Counted from the first letter of the stretch, positions 53,725 through 62,833 are shown. The stretch is 64,000 nucleotides of DNA from Reinekea forsetii (GCF_002795845.1 NZ_CP011797.1:767501-831500), one strand, 5' to 3'. Numbers and translations: made by a program. The notes: generated by a model from the sequence alone, not told the origin.

Positions 53725-56442
53725 ATGGTTGCTACAGTTATCGCTGAATTACTATTCGATTCAACATCTTATATGGAGGACAGTTCGGTCGGTACATCGG
53801 CCGCACAGACCTACAAAATATCGTGGGCTGGGGGTGATAGCGGACTTTCTTTTGGTCAATTGCAATTGGATGTGAGAAAGAACCAGATGGCTAAGGACAC
53901 TCTGAGGGATGTTCTTACAAATCACAGCAGTTACTCAACTGCAGAGATCAATACGATAATAGCATTAGGTAGTGACTCCTATGAGACCCAAGCGGAATTT
54001 GACTCAGCATTTAGCAGTTACATCGTAAGTATAGAGAACGCCCTCGGGTCGGAAGGGGGAATGGAAAAGGTAGATGAAGCAAACCTAAACTATTTTGGTA
54101 CTACACTCATACCCTATCTTGATGCAACGGATGCGGCAGCGGCTCAAAATCCGCATGGTCTAGGTGTGCTCGATCCAAACCATGATGACTATATTGAGAC
54201 CCAAGCAATCATTGCCGCATGGACCAATAGAACAGGTTTTCCTAATGTTTTGACCGCATATCTGAAGGGAGAAGAGGTCGAGCTGAATGGGAGTACAATT
54301 CAGCTCCAAGGTGAGCCAACGCTGGTTGCATTGGATTTATATTTGCAGAAGTGTTATCAGTTTTCATCGACAGGAAATAATGAAGACTTGTCAACCTGGT
54401 TGAACAGAATCGGCGATGCTTTGACCTATGCTGAAGGCGTTTCAGAAGCACAGATGTACGAGTGGACTACCGACTACTTTGAAGCCGATACGCCCTATAC
54501 CACCACCTGGATAACCAACCCAACCACCGTATCCCGTTCCACCGCCGCAGTGGAATGGACCACCGAATACCTCGAGTCCGAGGCGCCCCGTCCGACCTCC
54601 AAAACCACCACCTGGACCACCACCCAAACCGACTCGGTGCCGGTCTTGGCGGAAGAAACCACGTCTCACACGTCCCGCTGGACCACCAGTCAAACGACCG
54701 CCATGCCGCCGGTATTGGTATCTCGGTCGACGGCCAGAGTAGTGGCAAAGTCCACTGCGGCCAGCCATACCACCAGCCAAGGCACCAGCAAAACCACCAA
54801 CTGGACCACCGCCTACAGCACGGCGCTGGCACCCCAAGTCGTGTCAAAGTCCACGGCGAAAACCACGTCAGTGTCCACCGCAACCAGCCGCTCAACCAAC
54901 CGGACCGAGAGCCGATCCACGTCCTGGTCGACTAACTTGGCCGGTTACACCACCCACTTTGGTACCGGCTTTGCCACGGCAGGCACAACCGGTTCGTCTT
55001 GGTCGACGAATCGATCGACATCTTGGTCGACCTCTAAGTCAACATCCTTTAGTACCAGAAAGACGACCAGACGCTCCACTGGCGGACGCGGTTATGGTTG
55101 GACCACCAGCTTTAGTACCTCAAAATCCACCAGCCGATCGACGTCTTTCACGACCAGTCGCGCCACCTCGAGTGTGACCGGGACCTCCTGGTCAACCAAT
55201 AAATCGACCAGTCGCGGCACCAGTAAAACCACCACCCCGTCCGCCTCGACCAACAGGGTCACCAGCTGGTCCGTTGGGTATACCACAAACTTTACCAAAT
55301 CCACCGATCGGAGCACGGCCGGTACCACCAGCTGGACGACCCGGCCGATGCGCTCAACCAGCAATACCACGGGCAAACCGACCAGTTGGTTGGCCAGCTT
55401 TACCACCCGCTACCAGCGCAGTACCGACTATGCCACCACCGGATCGACTAGTTGGATGAGCGCTACGGCCGACCGCACAACGAGCTGGGAGGCCAGTGCC
55501 ACGGTGAGTCAGACGACCGCCTGGATGACTACGCGCAGTTCCTCCTTTGATAGATCCACCTCCCAAACGACGAGCTACATATCCTATGGTTCGCACACCA
55601 CGTCGCATTCAACGGCGAACTACTGGGATACCAGTTGGATAGAAGGCGACACGGTCGGGCGCATCACCTATCCAATCCATGCAACTTCGCGCAGCACCGA
55701 CGGTATCAATCCGCCGTCTGGTGCCGAGACAACACCGGTCGAGCGCGGTGCGCCGCAAATGGCGAACCAATCCAGGGCACAGGCGACGTCGTGGACAACG
55801 TCCGCGGTGTCCGCTGAGCTTGCCGGAGGGGCCAACCGTCCAGTCGATAAGCTCATGAGTTCGCGCGCCAACAGCGTCTCGTCTTGGATCACGAGTCGCA
55901 CAACGGTATCGACCACCAGCCGTTCGACGCGCAAGGGTTGGTTTCGGCGCAAGACCACCCGCTGGTCCACCAGTGCCATAACGAGTTGGATGACCAGCGA
56001 TGGCGCAGGAGCCCGAACGGGAGCAGTTGCGGAGAACAGCGGGGACGCCTTGGTGCGCTCAGCGCAAGCGTTCGACCGATCGATGGCCTCCACCGCATTG
56101 GTGCAAAGCACGTCATTCGCCGATCGTTGGGATCTTTATGGCGTTGAAGTCAATGCAGACGGCGCCCAGCTTGAACGGGCAGAATCGTTAGGCAGTAGCA
56201 ACCCATCATCGGAGTTGAACCCGATCGGCGGTTCGTCGTATGGCCATCTCGATAGCCTGGGTGTGAACCAATCCTTTGACCAATGGGTCTTGCCCAATGA
56301 GACAAACGCCGAGGAACCGGATGTTGGCGGTCCGGGAATGGCGATGCTCACGATAGAGGCTGTGATGGATGCAGACGCTGAGGCGGATGTAACACAGGTG
56401 CCACGGCGAGATCCGGGCCTGTATTTAGGTGCCGACGCATAA
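53725..56442 (+). CDS. Candidate secreted effector 2, lysozyme-like N-terminus plus repeats
   Basis: A 905-residue protein. Residues 1-244 differ completely from effector 1: the segment YKISWAGGDSGLSFGQLQLD (about residues 28-47) resembles the AGG.SG.S.G..Q.D signature I recall from lysozyme-like/muramidase domains in bacterial effectors, followed by helices (TLRDVLTNHSSYSTAEINTI). The catalytic residue cannot be assigned. Residues 245-905 are the same 661-residue Ser/Thr/Trp repeat and C-terminal region as effector 1, ending AEADVTQVPRRDPGLYLG. It has no signal peptide. Export by the type I system is inferred. Confidence 0.8.
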   Translation: MVATVIAELLFDSTSYMEDSSVGTSAAQTYKISWAGGDSGLSFGQLQLDVRKNQMAKDTLRDVLTNHSSYSTAEINTIIALGSDSYETQAEFDSAFSSYIVSIENALGSEGGMEKVDEANLNYFGTTLIPYLDATDAAAAQNPHGLGVLDPNHDDYIETQAIIAAWTNRTGFPNVLTAYLKGEEVELNGSTIQLQGEPTLVALDLYLQKCYQFSSTGNNEDLSTWLNRIGDALTYAEGVSEAQMYEWTTDYFEADTPYTTTWITNPTTVSRSTAAVEWTTEYLESEAPRPTSKTTTWTTTQTDSVPVLAEETTSHTSRWTTSQTTAMPPVLVSRSTARVVAKSTAASHTTSQGTSKTTNWTTAYSTALAPQVVSKSTAKTTSVSTATSRSTNRTESRSTSWSTNLAGYTTHFGTGFATAGTTGSSWSTNRSTSWSTSKSTSFSTRKTTRRSTGGRGYGWTTSFSTSKSTSRSTSFTTSRATSSVTGTSWSTNKSTSRGTSKTTTPSASTNRVTSWSVGYTTNFTKSTDRSTAGTTSWTTRPMRSTSNTTGKPTSWLASFTTRYQRSTDYATTGSTSWMSATADRTTSWEASATVSQTTAWMTTRSSSFDRSTSQTTSYISYGSHTTSHSTANYWDTSWIEGDTVGRITYPIHATSRSTDGINPPSGAETTPVERGAPQMANQSRAQATSWTTSAVSAELAGGANRPVDKLMSSRANSVSSWITSRTTVSTTSRSTRKGWFRRKTTRWSTSAITSWMTSDGAGARTGAVAENSGDALVRSAQAFDRSMASTALVQSTSFADRWDLYGVEVNADGAQLERAESLGSSNPSSELNPIGGSSYGHLDSLGVNQSFDQWVLPNETNAEEPDVGGPGMAMLTIEAVMDADAEADVTQVPRRDPGLYLGADA
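54457..56442 (+). repeat. 1986-bp direct repeat, copy B
   Basis: Second copy of the shared effector module, aligned base for base with 50898-52883 up to the stop codon, with no insertion or deletion. Confidence 0.95.
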
Positions 56443-56670
56443 CTTGGTTAAGGTTGTTGAGTGGCGTCCTTCGGTGCGCCTTTCAGATTATGCAGTGCTA
56501 GAAAATAATCTTGAGATTGAGTTTTCTATTAGCCTTAGTCAATGCTACTAACAACAATAATGTAGGACCTAATGAATTGGAAGGTGTGACGAAAATCGAA
56601 TTTCTTTAATTGACAAATTTCTACTATTGAATGAATTATCTTGGTTGCGAGTCTAGGTAAGGATGAGGTT

Positions 56671-57090
56671 ATGAGTAATAAATATACTAAAGGCGGGATT
56701 CTTCGCATCAGAACGTTTTGTCAAATGACGGCAGTCGCAATTGCATTGGTGTCGTGTGACCGTAATGTCACTGAAACAAGTTTTCTTGATTCTCTTTATG
56801 AGAAGATTGGAAGTGAACAGAGTGTGCAACTAGAAGCTAGAGAAGTATATGGAGGGGCATGGAGCCGGATATGTTTTAAGCGGAATAATAACGTATCGCT
56901 TAAATTCTATTCTGACGAAGAAAAAGTTTATCAACTCGAATTTAGAGCGAATGATTTGTTTATCGATGAGGAGTATGTCGAGGGCTCGCTTAGCGGCATG
57001 TGTCTTTTTCCTAATCAAAAAATCAAGATTACTAAATTTGAACACGATGGGTCACTTCAAATAGTATTGAACAGGGCAAGTGAGGAATGA
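56671..57090 (+). CDS. Lipoprotein, candidate immunity partner of effector 3
   Basis: A 139-residue protein; the ATG at 56671 has AAGGATGAGG upstream. It has a lipoprotein signal (MTAVAIALVSC, lipobox LVSC), then a small domain with two further Cys (RICFKRN, GMCLFP). No family is recognised. Its stop codon lies one base before the next start. Such an exported small protein directly upstream of an effector gene fits an immunity role, which is not proven. Confidence 0.7.
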   Translation: MSNKYTKGGILRIRTFCQMTAVAIALVSCDRNVTETSFLDSLYEKIGSEQSVQLEAREVYGGAWSRICFKRNNNVSLKFYSDEEKVYQLEFRANDLFIDEEYVEGSLSGMCLFPNQKIKITKFEHDGSLQIVLNRASEE

Positions 57091-57091
57091 T

Positions 57092-57646
57092 ATGAGTTTG
57101 AGTGATGAGCTGAAAATAAGTATTGAGCAAGAAGCCTATGGTTTCTGGGAGCAGAAGAACGGCGTCACGTTAGAGAGAGATGGTGACGGTTATATTAAGC
57201 CTGTGGGTCACAATGATGCATTGGATGCATTGGATGCATTGGATGCATTTCGGCATGCCTATACAAGTGGCCGGGTTACCAATCTTGCATTTGATACGCA
57301 GTTTGTTGCAGAGCACTTTGGTAATGAGCATGAATTGGGTACCGCACACCGAAATCTGCCCTTAGAACATAGAATGGACTTGTGGAATAATGAAGTTGGT
57401 AGGCGTGCCGGAGAAGCGTCTTGGTCAAAGGAAGTTTTGGCTGAAACGCTGTTTGAGCACATGGATAATGGAATGTTGGTGGCAGCTTTAGCAGATGAAC
57501 GCCTTTCACTTCTTTATGGTGAAGATCCTAAGTTGCTAGATCCTCTTAATCCAGCAAGTCAAGTCCTTACTGACGCGGAATCTGAGGCGGATGTAACACA
57601 GGTGCCACGGCGAGACCAGAGTTTGTATTACGGTCACGATGCCTAG
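57092..57646 (+). CDS. Candidate secreted effector 3, DUF6973-like domain
   Basis: A 184-residue protein without a signal peptide. The ATG at 57092 has GAGG at 57081. Residues about 40-110 have the pattern DAFRHAYTSGRVT, HFGNEHELGTAH and HRMDLWNNEVGRRAGE, which resembles the DUF6973-type domain (typically DAFRHA ... HE ... MDLHNNxxGR) seen in bacterial effectors; the conserved His residues suggest a metal-dependent hydrolase. The C-terminus, EADVTQVPRRDQSLYYG, is the same tag as in the two large repeat proteins. It lacks the Ser/Thr/Trp repeats. Confidence 0.75.
   Translation: MSLSDELKISIEQEAYGFWEQKNGVTLERDGDGYIKPVGHNDALDALDALDAFRHAYTSGRVTNLAFDTQFVAEHFGNEHELGTAHRNLPLEHRMDLWNNEVGRRAGEASWSKEVLAETLFEHMDNGMLVAALADERLSLLYGEDPKLLDPLNPASQVLTDAESEADVTQVPRRDQSLYYGHDA
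57215..57250 (+). repeat. Four tandem 9-bp repeats inside effector 3
   Basis: The unit GATGCATTG is repeated four times (last base T), encoding DAL DAL DAL DAF directly before the RHAY motif. Changes in copy number would keep the frame. Confidence 0.92.
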
Positions 57647-57732
57647 TGTTTTTTGGCATATAGATAGGTAGTTGATGGTGTATTTTTTCGTATCATTAAT
57701 GTTGATATTTATTCGCAATTAGAGTTCAGATT

Positions 57733-59139
57733 ATGACTGGGTGGTTTCGGTTAGTTATGTATTTGTTTGGCACCATTATACCTTTAACTTGTTTTTCAGA
57801 AGATACTGAAAGTTTTAGGTTTAATGAATACTTTGACGAAGTTAGCCAGTCTAACGTCTTACTGTCCAATGCAAAGGCGATGCAAGGTGTTTTAGTATTT
57901 AAGAACCAGTCTGCATTGGATGATTATAAATGGAAGTATGAGATTTCCAATACGCTAAGTTTTACAGAGCGAATTTTGGGGCCGGGTGGCGAACAGGCTG
58001 GATCTGCCCGGGTGCCATTTCTTGCGTCCGCCAATAAATCAAGCTTTTCTATTTCGGAACGGAGTACTTTTGGTACCTTAACCAATTTAAATATCGGACT
58101 GACTTTAAGTGATGGCGACGACTGGGTAAATTCCGAGACAATTAGTCTTGGTGTCGAACAATCGCTCGCTTTTAAGAGAGAGTTAGCCTTGTATCGAGCG
58201 CGGCGAGATTTAATGATAGCGCAGTCTCGGGTAATAGAGTCCGACCAGCAGCGAATAATTAATGCAGAATATCAGCGTATTTTAAAGTCCTATTTAGATT
58301 CTGCTCTTGCTTATAAGGAACTTGAATTTTTGGGTTTTTCTAAAAGCGTATCGGATATGGAGTTGACCTTAGGTGAAGTTAACTACAAGCAGGGTGTTAT
58401 CGATGAATTTGAGATGCTTAATCTAAAGATTAAAAATAAAGAATTCGAAATTGAGTTTGAAGACGCAAGGGAGGATTTTGAGATATCCACTATTTCCGTT
58501 TGTTCAGAATACCAGAGTTCTTGCCCGAATTTAGTTGGCAAGGGTCTTGAAATGCCTTATGACTTACTTGCTAAAATTGACCGGAATTTCAATTCCGACG
58601 GAGTGATCGGCAGGATAGTTGAGATTGAATCCCTAAGTAATAATATATCGAATATCAATGCAACGATATCAAGTTTGGATGTCGGTTCTAGTGTGAAAAT
58701 ATTCGCATCCTATTCGGTGTCGTCTGTTGACCTGTCGGAATCCGATTCTACATGGTCGATAGGCGCTTCATGGCGGTATAAATTCGATTCTAAAGAAAAA
58801 AGAATTAATGAGATTTCACGGGAAATTGAATTTGAAAATTCTAAGGAAAGTCTTGCTAGAGAGGCAAGGCTGAACTTTAATTCAACGGGCGTTTTTGAAC
58901 AAATAACTAGGAAACGCAAGGCCTTGGCGCTTAAGAATGAAAAGCTAAATCTGACTAAATTACTTTACGATTCTAAAGAAAAAATGAAATTTTTAGGGGT
59001 TTTGAGCGATTTTGAATTGCTAAAAGAAGAGGAGAAAATTAGAGGCGCCGAGCTTGAAGTTCTTAAGAATCAGGTCGAGCTAACTTACCAGTATATAACG
59101 CTACTCTCCAAGGCTGGTATGGCTTTAGATATTCTTTAG
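57733..59139 (+). CDS. TolC-like outer-membrane protein
   Basis: A 468-residue protein with a signal peptide (about residues 1-22, ending LTCFS). The rest follows the outer-membrane efflux layout: long helices with heptads (RIINAEYQRILKSYLDSALAYKELE, VNYKQGVIDEFEMLNLKIKNKEFE) and a second half that repeats this plan (REIEFENSKESLAREARLNF, QVELTYQYITLL). An outer-membrane strand region is likely near ISLGVEQSLAF. It is last in the operon and would complete the ABC-HlyD-TolC channel. It is rather diverged from classic TolC. Confidence 0.78.
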   Translation: MTGWFRLVMYLFGTIIPLTCFSEDTESFRFNEYFDEVSQSNVLLSNAKAMQGVLVFKNQSALDDYKWKYEISNTLSFTERILGPGGEQAGSARVPFLASANKSSFSISERSTFGTLTNLNIGLTLSDGDDWVNSETISLGVEQSLAFKRELALYRARRDLMIAQSRVIESDQQRIINAEYQRILKSYLDSALAYKELEFLGFSKSVSDMELTLGEVNYKQGVIDEFEMLNLKIKNKEFEIEFEDAREDFEISTISVCSEYQSSCPNLVGKGLEMPYDLLAKIDRNFNSDGVIGRIVEIESLSNNISNINATISSLDVGSSVKIFASYSVSSVDLSESDSTWSIGASWRYKFDSKEKRINEISREIEFENSKESLAREARLNFNSTGVFEQITRKRKALALKNEKLNLTKLLYDSKEKMKFLGVLSDFELLKEEEKIRGAELEVLKNQVELTYQYITLLSKAGMALDIL

Positions 59140-59269
59140 TAAAACCGGGGTTGACCAATGCAGCCTGTTCATTGGGTGCTAGGGTATTCCGATGCAAAAA
59201 ATGAGTAAGTATCCACCTGCACCTGACCTTTCTCTCATATTTAGGGCAGGGTTTAATGACGTTGGTTCA

Positions 59270-59298
59270 TTGAGTCAATCTATATAGTCGGCTAAACT
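59270..59298 (+). promoter_or_regulatory. Possible promoter of the rml operon
   Basis: TTGAGT and TAAACT are separated by 17 bases, about 90 bases before the rmlB start. It is the best sigma-70-like match in the gap. The rest of the 250-base gap shows no gene. Confidence 0.35.
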
Positions 59299-59389
59299 CT
59301 GCGGCATTCGCTGTTAGACCTGGAACAAGCATGGTTAGGGTCGAATAGGCATCAACCGCTATATTAAACTCCCAAAAGGCCACAAACCT

Positions 59390-60472
59390 GTGCAATCTGA
59401 CGAAAAAACCCTATTGGTCACCGGCGGTGCCGGCTTTATCGGCAGTGCCGTGGTGCGGGAGCTGCTCAGCAACAGCCCGCACCGGGTGGTCAACCTCGAT
59501 TGCCTGACCTATGCCGGCAATCTCGCCTCGATCCCCACTGGGTTGCACGGCGAGCGTTACTGCTTTGAACGGGTCGATCTCAACGATGCCGCGGCGACCG
59601 CTAACGTGGTGCTTAAACATCGGCCCGACGCCATCCTGCATTTGGCTGCAGAAAGCCATGTCGATCGATCAATCGATGGCCCTGGGGCCTTTGTTCAAAC
59701 CAATATAGTGGGCACCTTTAATCTGCTACAGGCGGCCTTGACCCTATTCCAATCTATGTCACCCGCGGCCCAAACCGAGTTCCGCTTCCATCATGTCTCG
59801 ACCGATGAGGTCTATGGTGATCTGGTCGGCACGACCGACCTCTTTACCGAAACGACCCCCTACGCACCCAGCTCACCCTATTCGGCGTCCAAGGCTGCGA
59901 GCGATCATCTGGTCCGTGCTTGGGGTCGCACCTATGGCTTGCCGACCCTGGTGACCAACTGCTCGAACAATTACGGGCCCTATCATTTTCCGGAAAAATT
60001 GATTCCGCATGTCATTCTCAATGCCTTGCAGGGCAAGCCGCTGCCGGTCTATGGCCAGGGCTTGCAGATTCGCGATTGGCTTTATGTGGCGGACCATGCC
60101 CGGGCGCTGATTCAGGTGTTGCTCAGGGGCCACCCGGGGGAGACCTATAATATCGGCGGTCACAATGAGAAAACCAATATAGCGGTGGTCGAGTCGATTT
60201 GCGATTTGCTGCAGGAACGGGTGCCTAACCGGCCGGCGGGCGTGCGGCAATTTCGCGATCTGATCACCTTTGTCGCCGATCGGCCGGGCCACGATGCGCG
60301 CTATGCGATCGATGCTGGTAAAATAGAACGCGAGCTGGGTTGGCGCCCGGAAGAAAGTTTTGACAGCGGCTTAAGCAAAACAGTGGATTGGTATTTAACC
60401 GATGAAGACTGGTGGCAAGATGTTTTGTCCGGTGACTACCAGCTTAACCGAATCGGTGGAGCCGGCGCATGA
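59390..60472 (+). CDS. rmlB: dTDP-glucose 4,6-dehydratase
   Basis: A 360-residue SDR-extended enzyme. The NAD motif is GGAGFIGS, the catalytic region is [11 protein letters not shown], and Tyr/Lys are in [22 protein letters not shown] (split around residue 165). GTG start. It converts dTDP-glucose to dTDP-4-keto-6-deoxyglucose, the second step of dTDP-L-rhamnose synthesis. It overlaps rmlA by 4 bases. A truncated copy of its first 209 bases is at 39726. Confidence 0.95.
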   Translation: MQSDEKTLLVTGGAGFIGSAVVRELLSNSPHRVVNLDCLTYAGNLASIPTGLHGERYCFERVDLNDAAATANVVLKHRPDAILHLAAESHVDRSIDGPGAFVQTNIVGTFNLLQAALTLFQSMSPAAQTEFRFHHVSTDEVYGDLVGTTDLFTETTPYAPSSPYSASKAASDHLVRAWGRTYGLPTLVTNCSNNYGPYHFPEKLIPHVILNALQGKPLPVYGQGLQIRDWLYVADHARALIQVLLRGHPGETYNIGGHNEKTNIAVVESICDLLQERVPNRPAGVRQFRDLITFVADRPGHDARYAIDAGKIERELGWRPEESFDSGLSKTVDWYLTDEDWWQDVLSGDYQLNRIGGAGA

Positions 60473-61371
60473 CGGACCCAACAGAAGGCGTTACCGGCTG
60501 GAAGGGTATTGTGCTGGCCGGCGGCACCGGCAGTCGCATGCATCCATTGACGCTAAGTACCTCAAAACAACTCTTGGCGGTGTACGATAAACCGATGATC
60601 TACTATCCCATCTCGGTGCTGATGCTGGCCGGGATTCGAGATATTTTGGTCATCACCACGCCGGCCGATCAGCCCGCCTTTAAACGCTTATTGGGCGACG
60701 GCCGGCAGTTCGGCATTCATCTGAGTTATGCGCTGCAGCCCTCACCCGATGGCCTGGCGCAAGCCTTTGTTATCGGTGAACAGTTTATCGGCCAGGACAA
60801 TGTTGCCCTGGTGCTGGGTGATAATATTTTCTTCGGCGAACACTTTAGCACGCGTCTGGCCGATGCCATGGCTCGTCGAACCGGTGCCACGGTGTTTGGT
60901 TACCATGTGACCCACCCAGAACGGTTTGGCGTGGTCACGCTGGACGATCAAGGTCAAGCGCTGAGCCTGGAGGAAAAACCTCAGGTGGCGACCTCTCCCT
61001 ATGCCATCACCGGCCTGTATTTTTATGACAATCAGGTGGTGTCGATCGCCAAAAGCATTCAACCGTCGTTGCGCGGTGAGCTGGAAATAACCGATATCAA
61101 CAAGGCCTATCTGCGCCAAAAGCAACTCAAGGTGTCCATCCTCGGGCGGGGATTTGCCTGGCTCGATACCGGCACGCCGGATGCGATCTTGGAAGCGGGC
61201 CAATTTGTGCAAACGGTTGAACAGCGCCAGGGTTTGAAAATCGCGTGCCTGGAAGAAATCGCTTTTCGCAAAGGCTGGCTCAGTCAAGCCGAACTGGAGC
61301 GGGCCGCGCAGCTGTTGCAACAAACCGCCTACGGTCGCTATCTGCGCCAGGTCGCCGAGGGTTACCAGTAG
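60469..61371 (+). CDS. rmlA: Glucose-1-phosphate thymidylyltransferase
   Basis: A 300-residue nucleotidyltransferase. The signature is [20 protein letters not shown], with [14 protein letters not shown] and [10 protein letters not shown] metal/sugar motifs. It activates glucose-1-phosphate with dTTP. It overlaps both rmlB (4 bases) and rmlC (1 base). Confidence 0.96.
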   Translation: MTDPTEGVTGWKGIVLAGGTGSRMHPLTLSTSKQLLAVYDKPMIYYPISVLMLAGIRDILVITTPADQPAFKRLLGDGRQFGIHLSYALQPSPDGLAQAFVIGEQFIGQDNVALVLGDNIFFGEHFSTRLADAMARRTGATVFGYHVTHPERFGVVTLDDQGQALSLEEKPQVATSPYAITGLYFYDNQVVSIAKSIQPSLRGELEITDINKAYLRQKQLKVSILGRGFAWLDTGTPDAILEAGQFVQTVEQRQGLKIACLEEIAFRKGWLSQAELERAAQLLQQTAYGRYLRQVAEGYQ

Positions 61372-61934
61372 TGGACGTGCGCCCGACTTCGCTAGCCGGT
61401 GTACAGCTCATCGAACCGCGTGTCTTCGCCGATGAACGCGGGTTCTTTCTGCAAACCTACCAGGCGCAGGACTATCGGTTGGCGCTCAATATTGAACTCG
61501 ATTTTGTGCAGGACAATCACAGCTATTCCCGCAAGGGGGTGCTGCGCGGTTTGCATTTTCAGCGCCGACAGCCGCAGGGCAAGCTAGTGCGGGTGGTGTC
61601 TGGGGAGGTCTTTGATGTGGTGGTTGATATCCGACCCGACTCGCCCAGCTATGGCCAATGGCAAGGTCTGCTCCTCTCAGCTAAGAATAAACATCAGCTC
61701 TGGATACCCCCGGGTCTGGCGCACGGTTTTCTGGTCTTATCCGACGGCGCCGATGTCGAATACAAGTGCACCGACTATTATGATCCGAGCGATGAAGGCT
61801 GCCTGATCTGGAATGATCCGACGGTCGGCATCGATTGGCCCATCACCGACGTACCGCTCCTGTCGGTCAAGGACCAACAGGGAATGGTCTTCGCTGAGGT
61901 AGGGCGGACCGAAACGCCGGCCGACAACGCGTGA
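61371..61934 (+). CDS. rmlC: dTDP-4-dehydrorhamnose 3,5-epimerase
   Basis: A 187-residue cupin epimerase. The GTG at 61371 shares its G with the rmlA stop codon, and the protein then begins with the expected VQLIEPRVFADERGFFLQTY. Catalytic His and the barrel motifs are in DNHSYSRKGVLRGLHFQRR, VVSGEVFDVVVDIR and IPPGLAHGFLVLSD. An upstream in-frame start inside rmlA was rejected because the added residues do not fit the family. Confidence 0.94.
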   Translation: MDVRPTSLAGVQLIEPRVFADERGFFLQTYQAQDYRLALNIELDFVQDNHSYSRKGVLRGLHFQRRQPQGKLVRVVSGEVFDVVVDIRPDSPSYGQWQGLLLSAKNKHQLWIPPGLAHGFLVLSDGADVEYKCTDYYDPSDEGCLIWNDPTVGIDWPITDVPLLSVKDQQGMVFAEVGRTETPADNA

Positions 61935-62833
61935 AGATTCTCTTGCTTGGCGCCGCAGGGCAGCTAGGCCGCTGCGTGCAGGATGCCCTACGTGACGGCC
62001 CCGACCAGCTGGTACCACTGACTCGACACGATTTGGACCTGACCGATCTCGACCAACTGCGCGCCGCCTTTGACCAGCATCGTCCCGATATGGTCATCAA
62101 CGCCGCCGCCTATAACGCGGTAGATCTGGCTGAAACCGAGGCCGAGCCTGCTCACCGGGTGAATGCCCAAGGCCCGGGTCGACTGGCGGAACTGTGCTTG
62201 CACACCGACACCGACCTGATACATTTTTCCACCGACTATGTCTTCGACGGTCAACCCCTCACCGGACCGGCGCCCTATAAAGAACAAGCGGCTCCGCATC
62301 CACTATCGGTCTATGGCGCCAGTAAGTTGGCCGGCGAGCAGGTGGTGTTAGCCTCTGCCTGCCGCGTCACCATGATTCGGACCTCATGGTTGTTCAGCGA
62401 ATACGGCACTAACTTTGTCAAGACGATGCTGCGGCTAGCCAATGCAGCCGAACCCATTCAAGTGGTCACCGATCAACGGGGCTGCCCGACCTATGCCGGC
62501 GATTTGGCTCAGGTGGTCAAGCGGCTTGTGGCCTGGGACCCCTCGGTTGCCGGCCCAAGGCCGACCGGTCTGTTTCACTATGCCGGGAATTCGGTGCTCA
62601 GTTGGTACGACTTTGCCCAAGCCATAGTAGCCAGCGCAATTGCGCACGGACTGCTGCGGCAGCGGCCCACGCTTGTGCCCATCAAAGCCGCCGAGTTCCA
62701 GAGTCCAGCCTTACGGCCGGCCTATTCCGCCTTGGACAGTTCATTATTGACCCAGCAGTTGGGTGTGCCTGCGTCGGACTGGCAGCGCGCACTGCTGTTG
62801 GTCCTAGCCCGGTTAAAGGCGGATGGTCGCTAA
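61931..62833 (+). CDS. rmlD: dTDP-4-dehydrorhamnose reductase
   Basis: A 300-residue SDR-type reductase. NAD(P) motif LLGAAGQLGR, then HFSTDYVFDG and catalytic YGASKLAGEQ. It makes dTDP-L-rhamnose, the precursor for O-antigen or capsule sugars. The GTG start overlaps the rmlC stop. Confidence 0.95.
   Translation: MKILLLGAAGQLGRCVQDALRDGPDQLVPLTRHDLDLTDLDQLRAAFDQHRPDMVINAAAYNAVDLAETEAEPAHRVNAQGPGRLAELCLHTDTDLIHFSTDYVFDGQPLTGPAPYKEQAAPHPLSVYGASKLAGEQVVLASACRVTMIRTSWLFSEYGTNFVKTMLRLANAAEPIQVVTDQRGCPTYAGDLAQVVKRLVAWDPSVAGPRPTGLFHYAGNSVLSWYDFAQAIVASAIAHGLLRQRPTLVPIKAAEFQSPALRPAYSALDSSLLTQQLGVPASDWQRALLLVLARLKADGR

Noticed and set aside
50901-56442. RTX calcium-binding repeats expected for type I cargo
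   Set aside because: No GGxGxD nonapeptides are present in any candidate effector, so these are not RTX proteins.
39726-59598. Classical integrative element with attachment sites
   Set aside because: No integrase, tRNA or short perfect att repeat was found; the 209-base repeat is gene sequence and fits homologous recombination better.
61245-61370. Longer rmlC start inside rmlA
   Set aside because: The added 42 residues do not fit the epimerase family; the GTG at 61371 gives the standard N-terminus.
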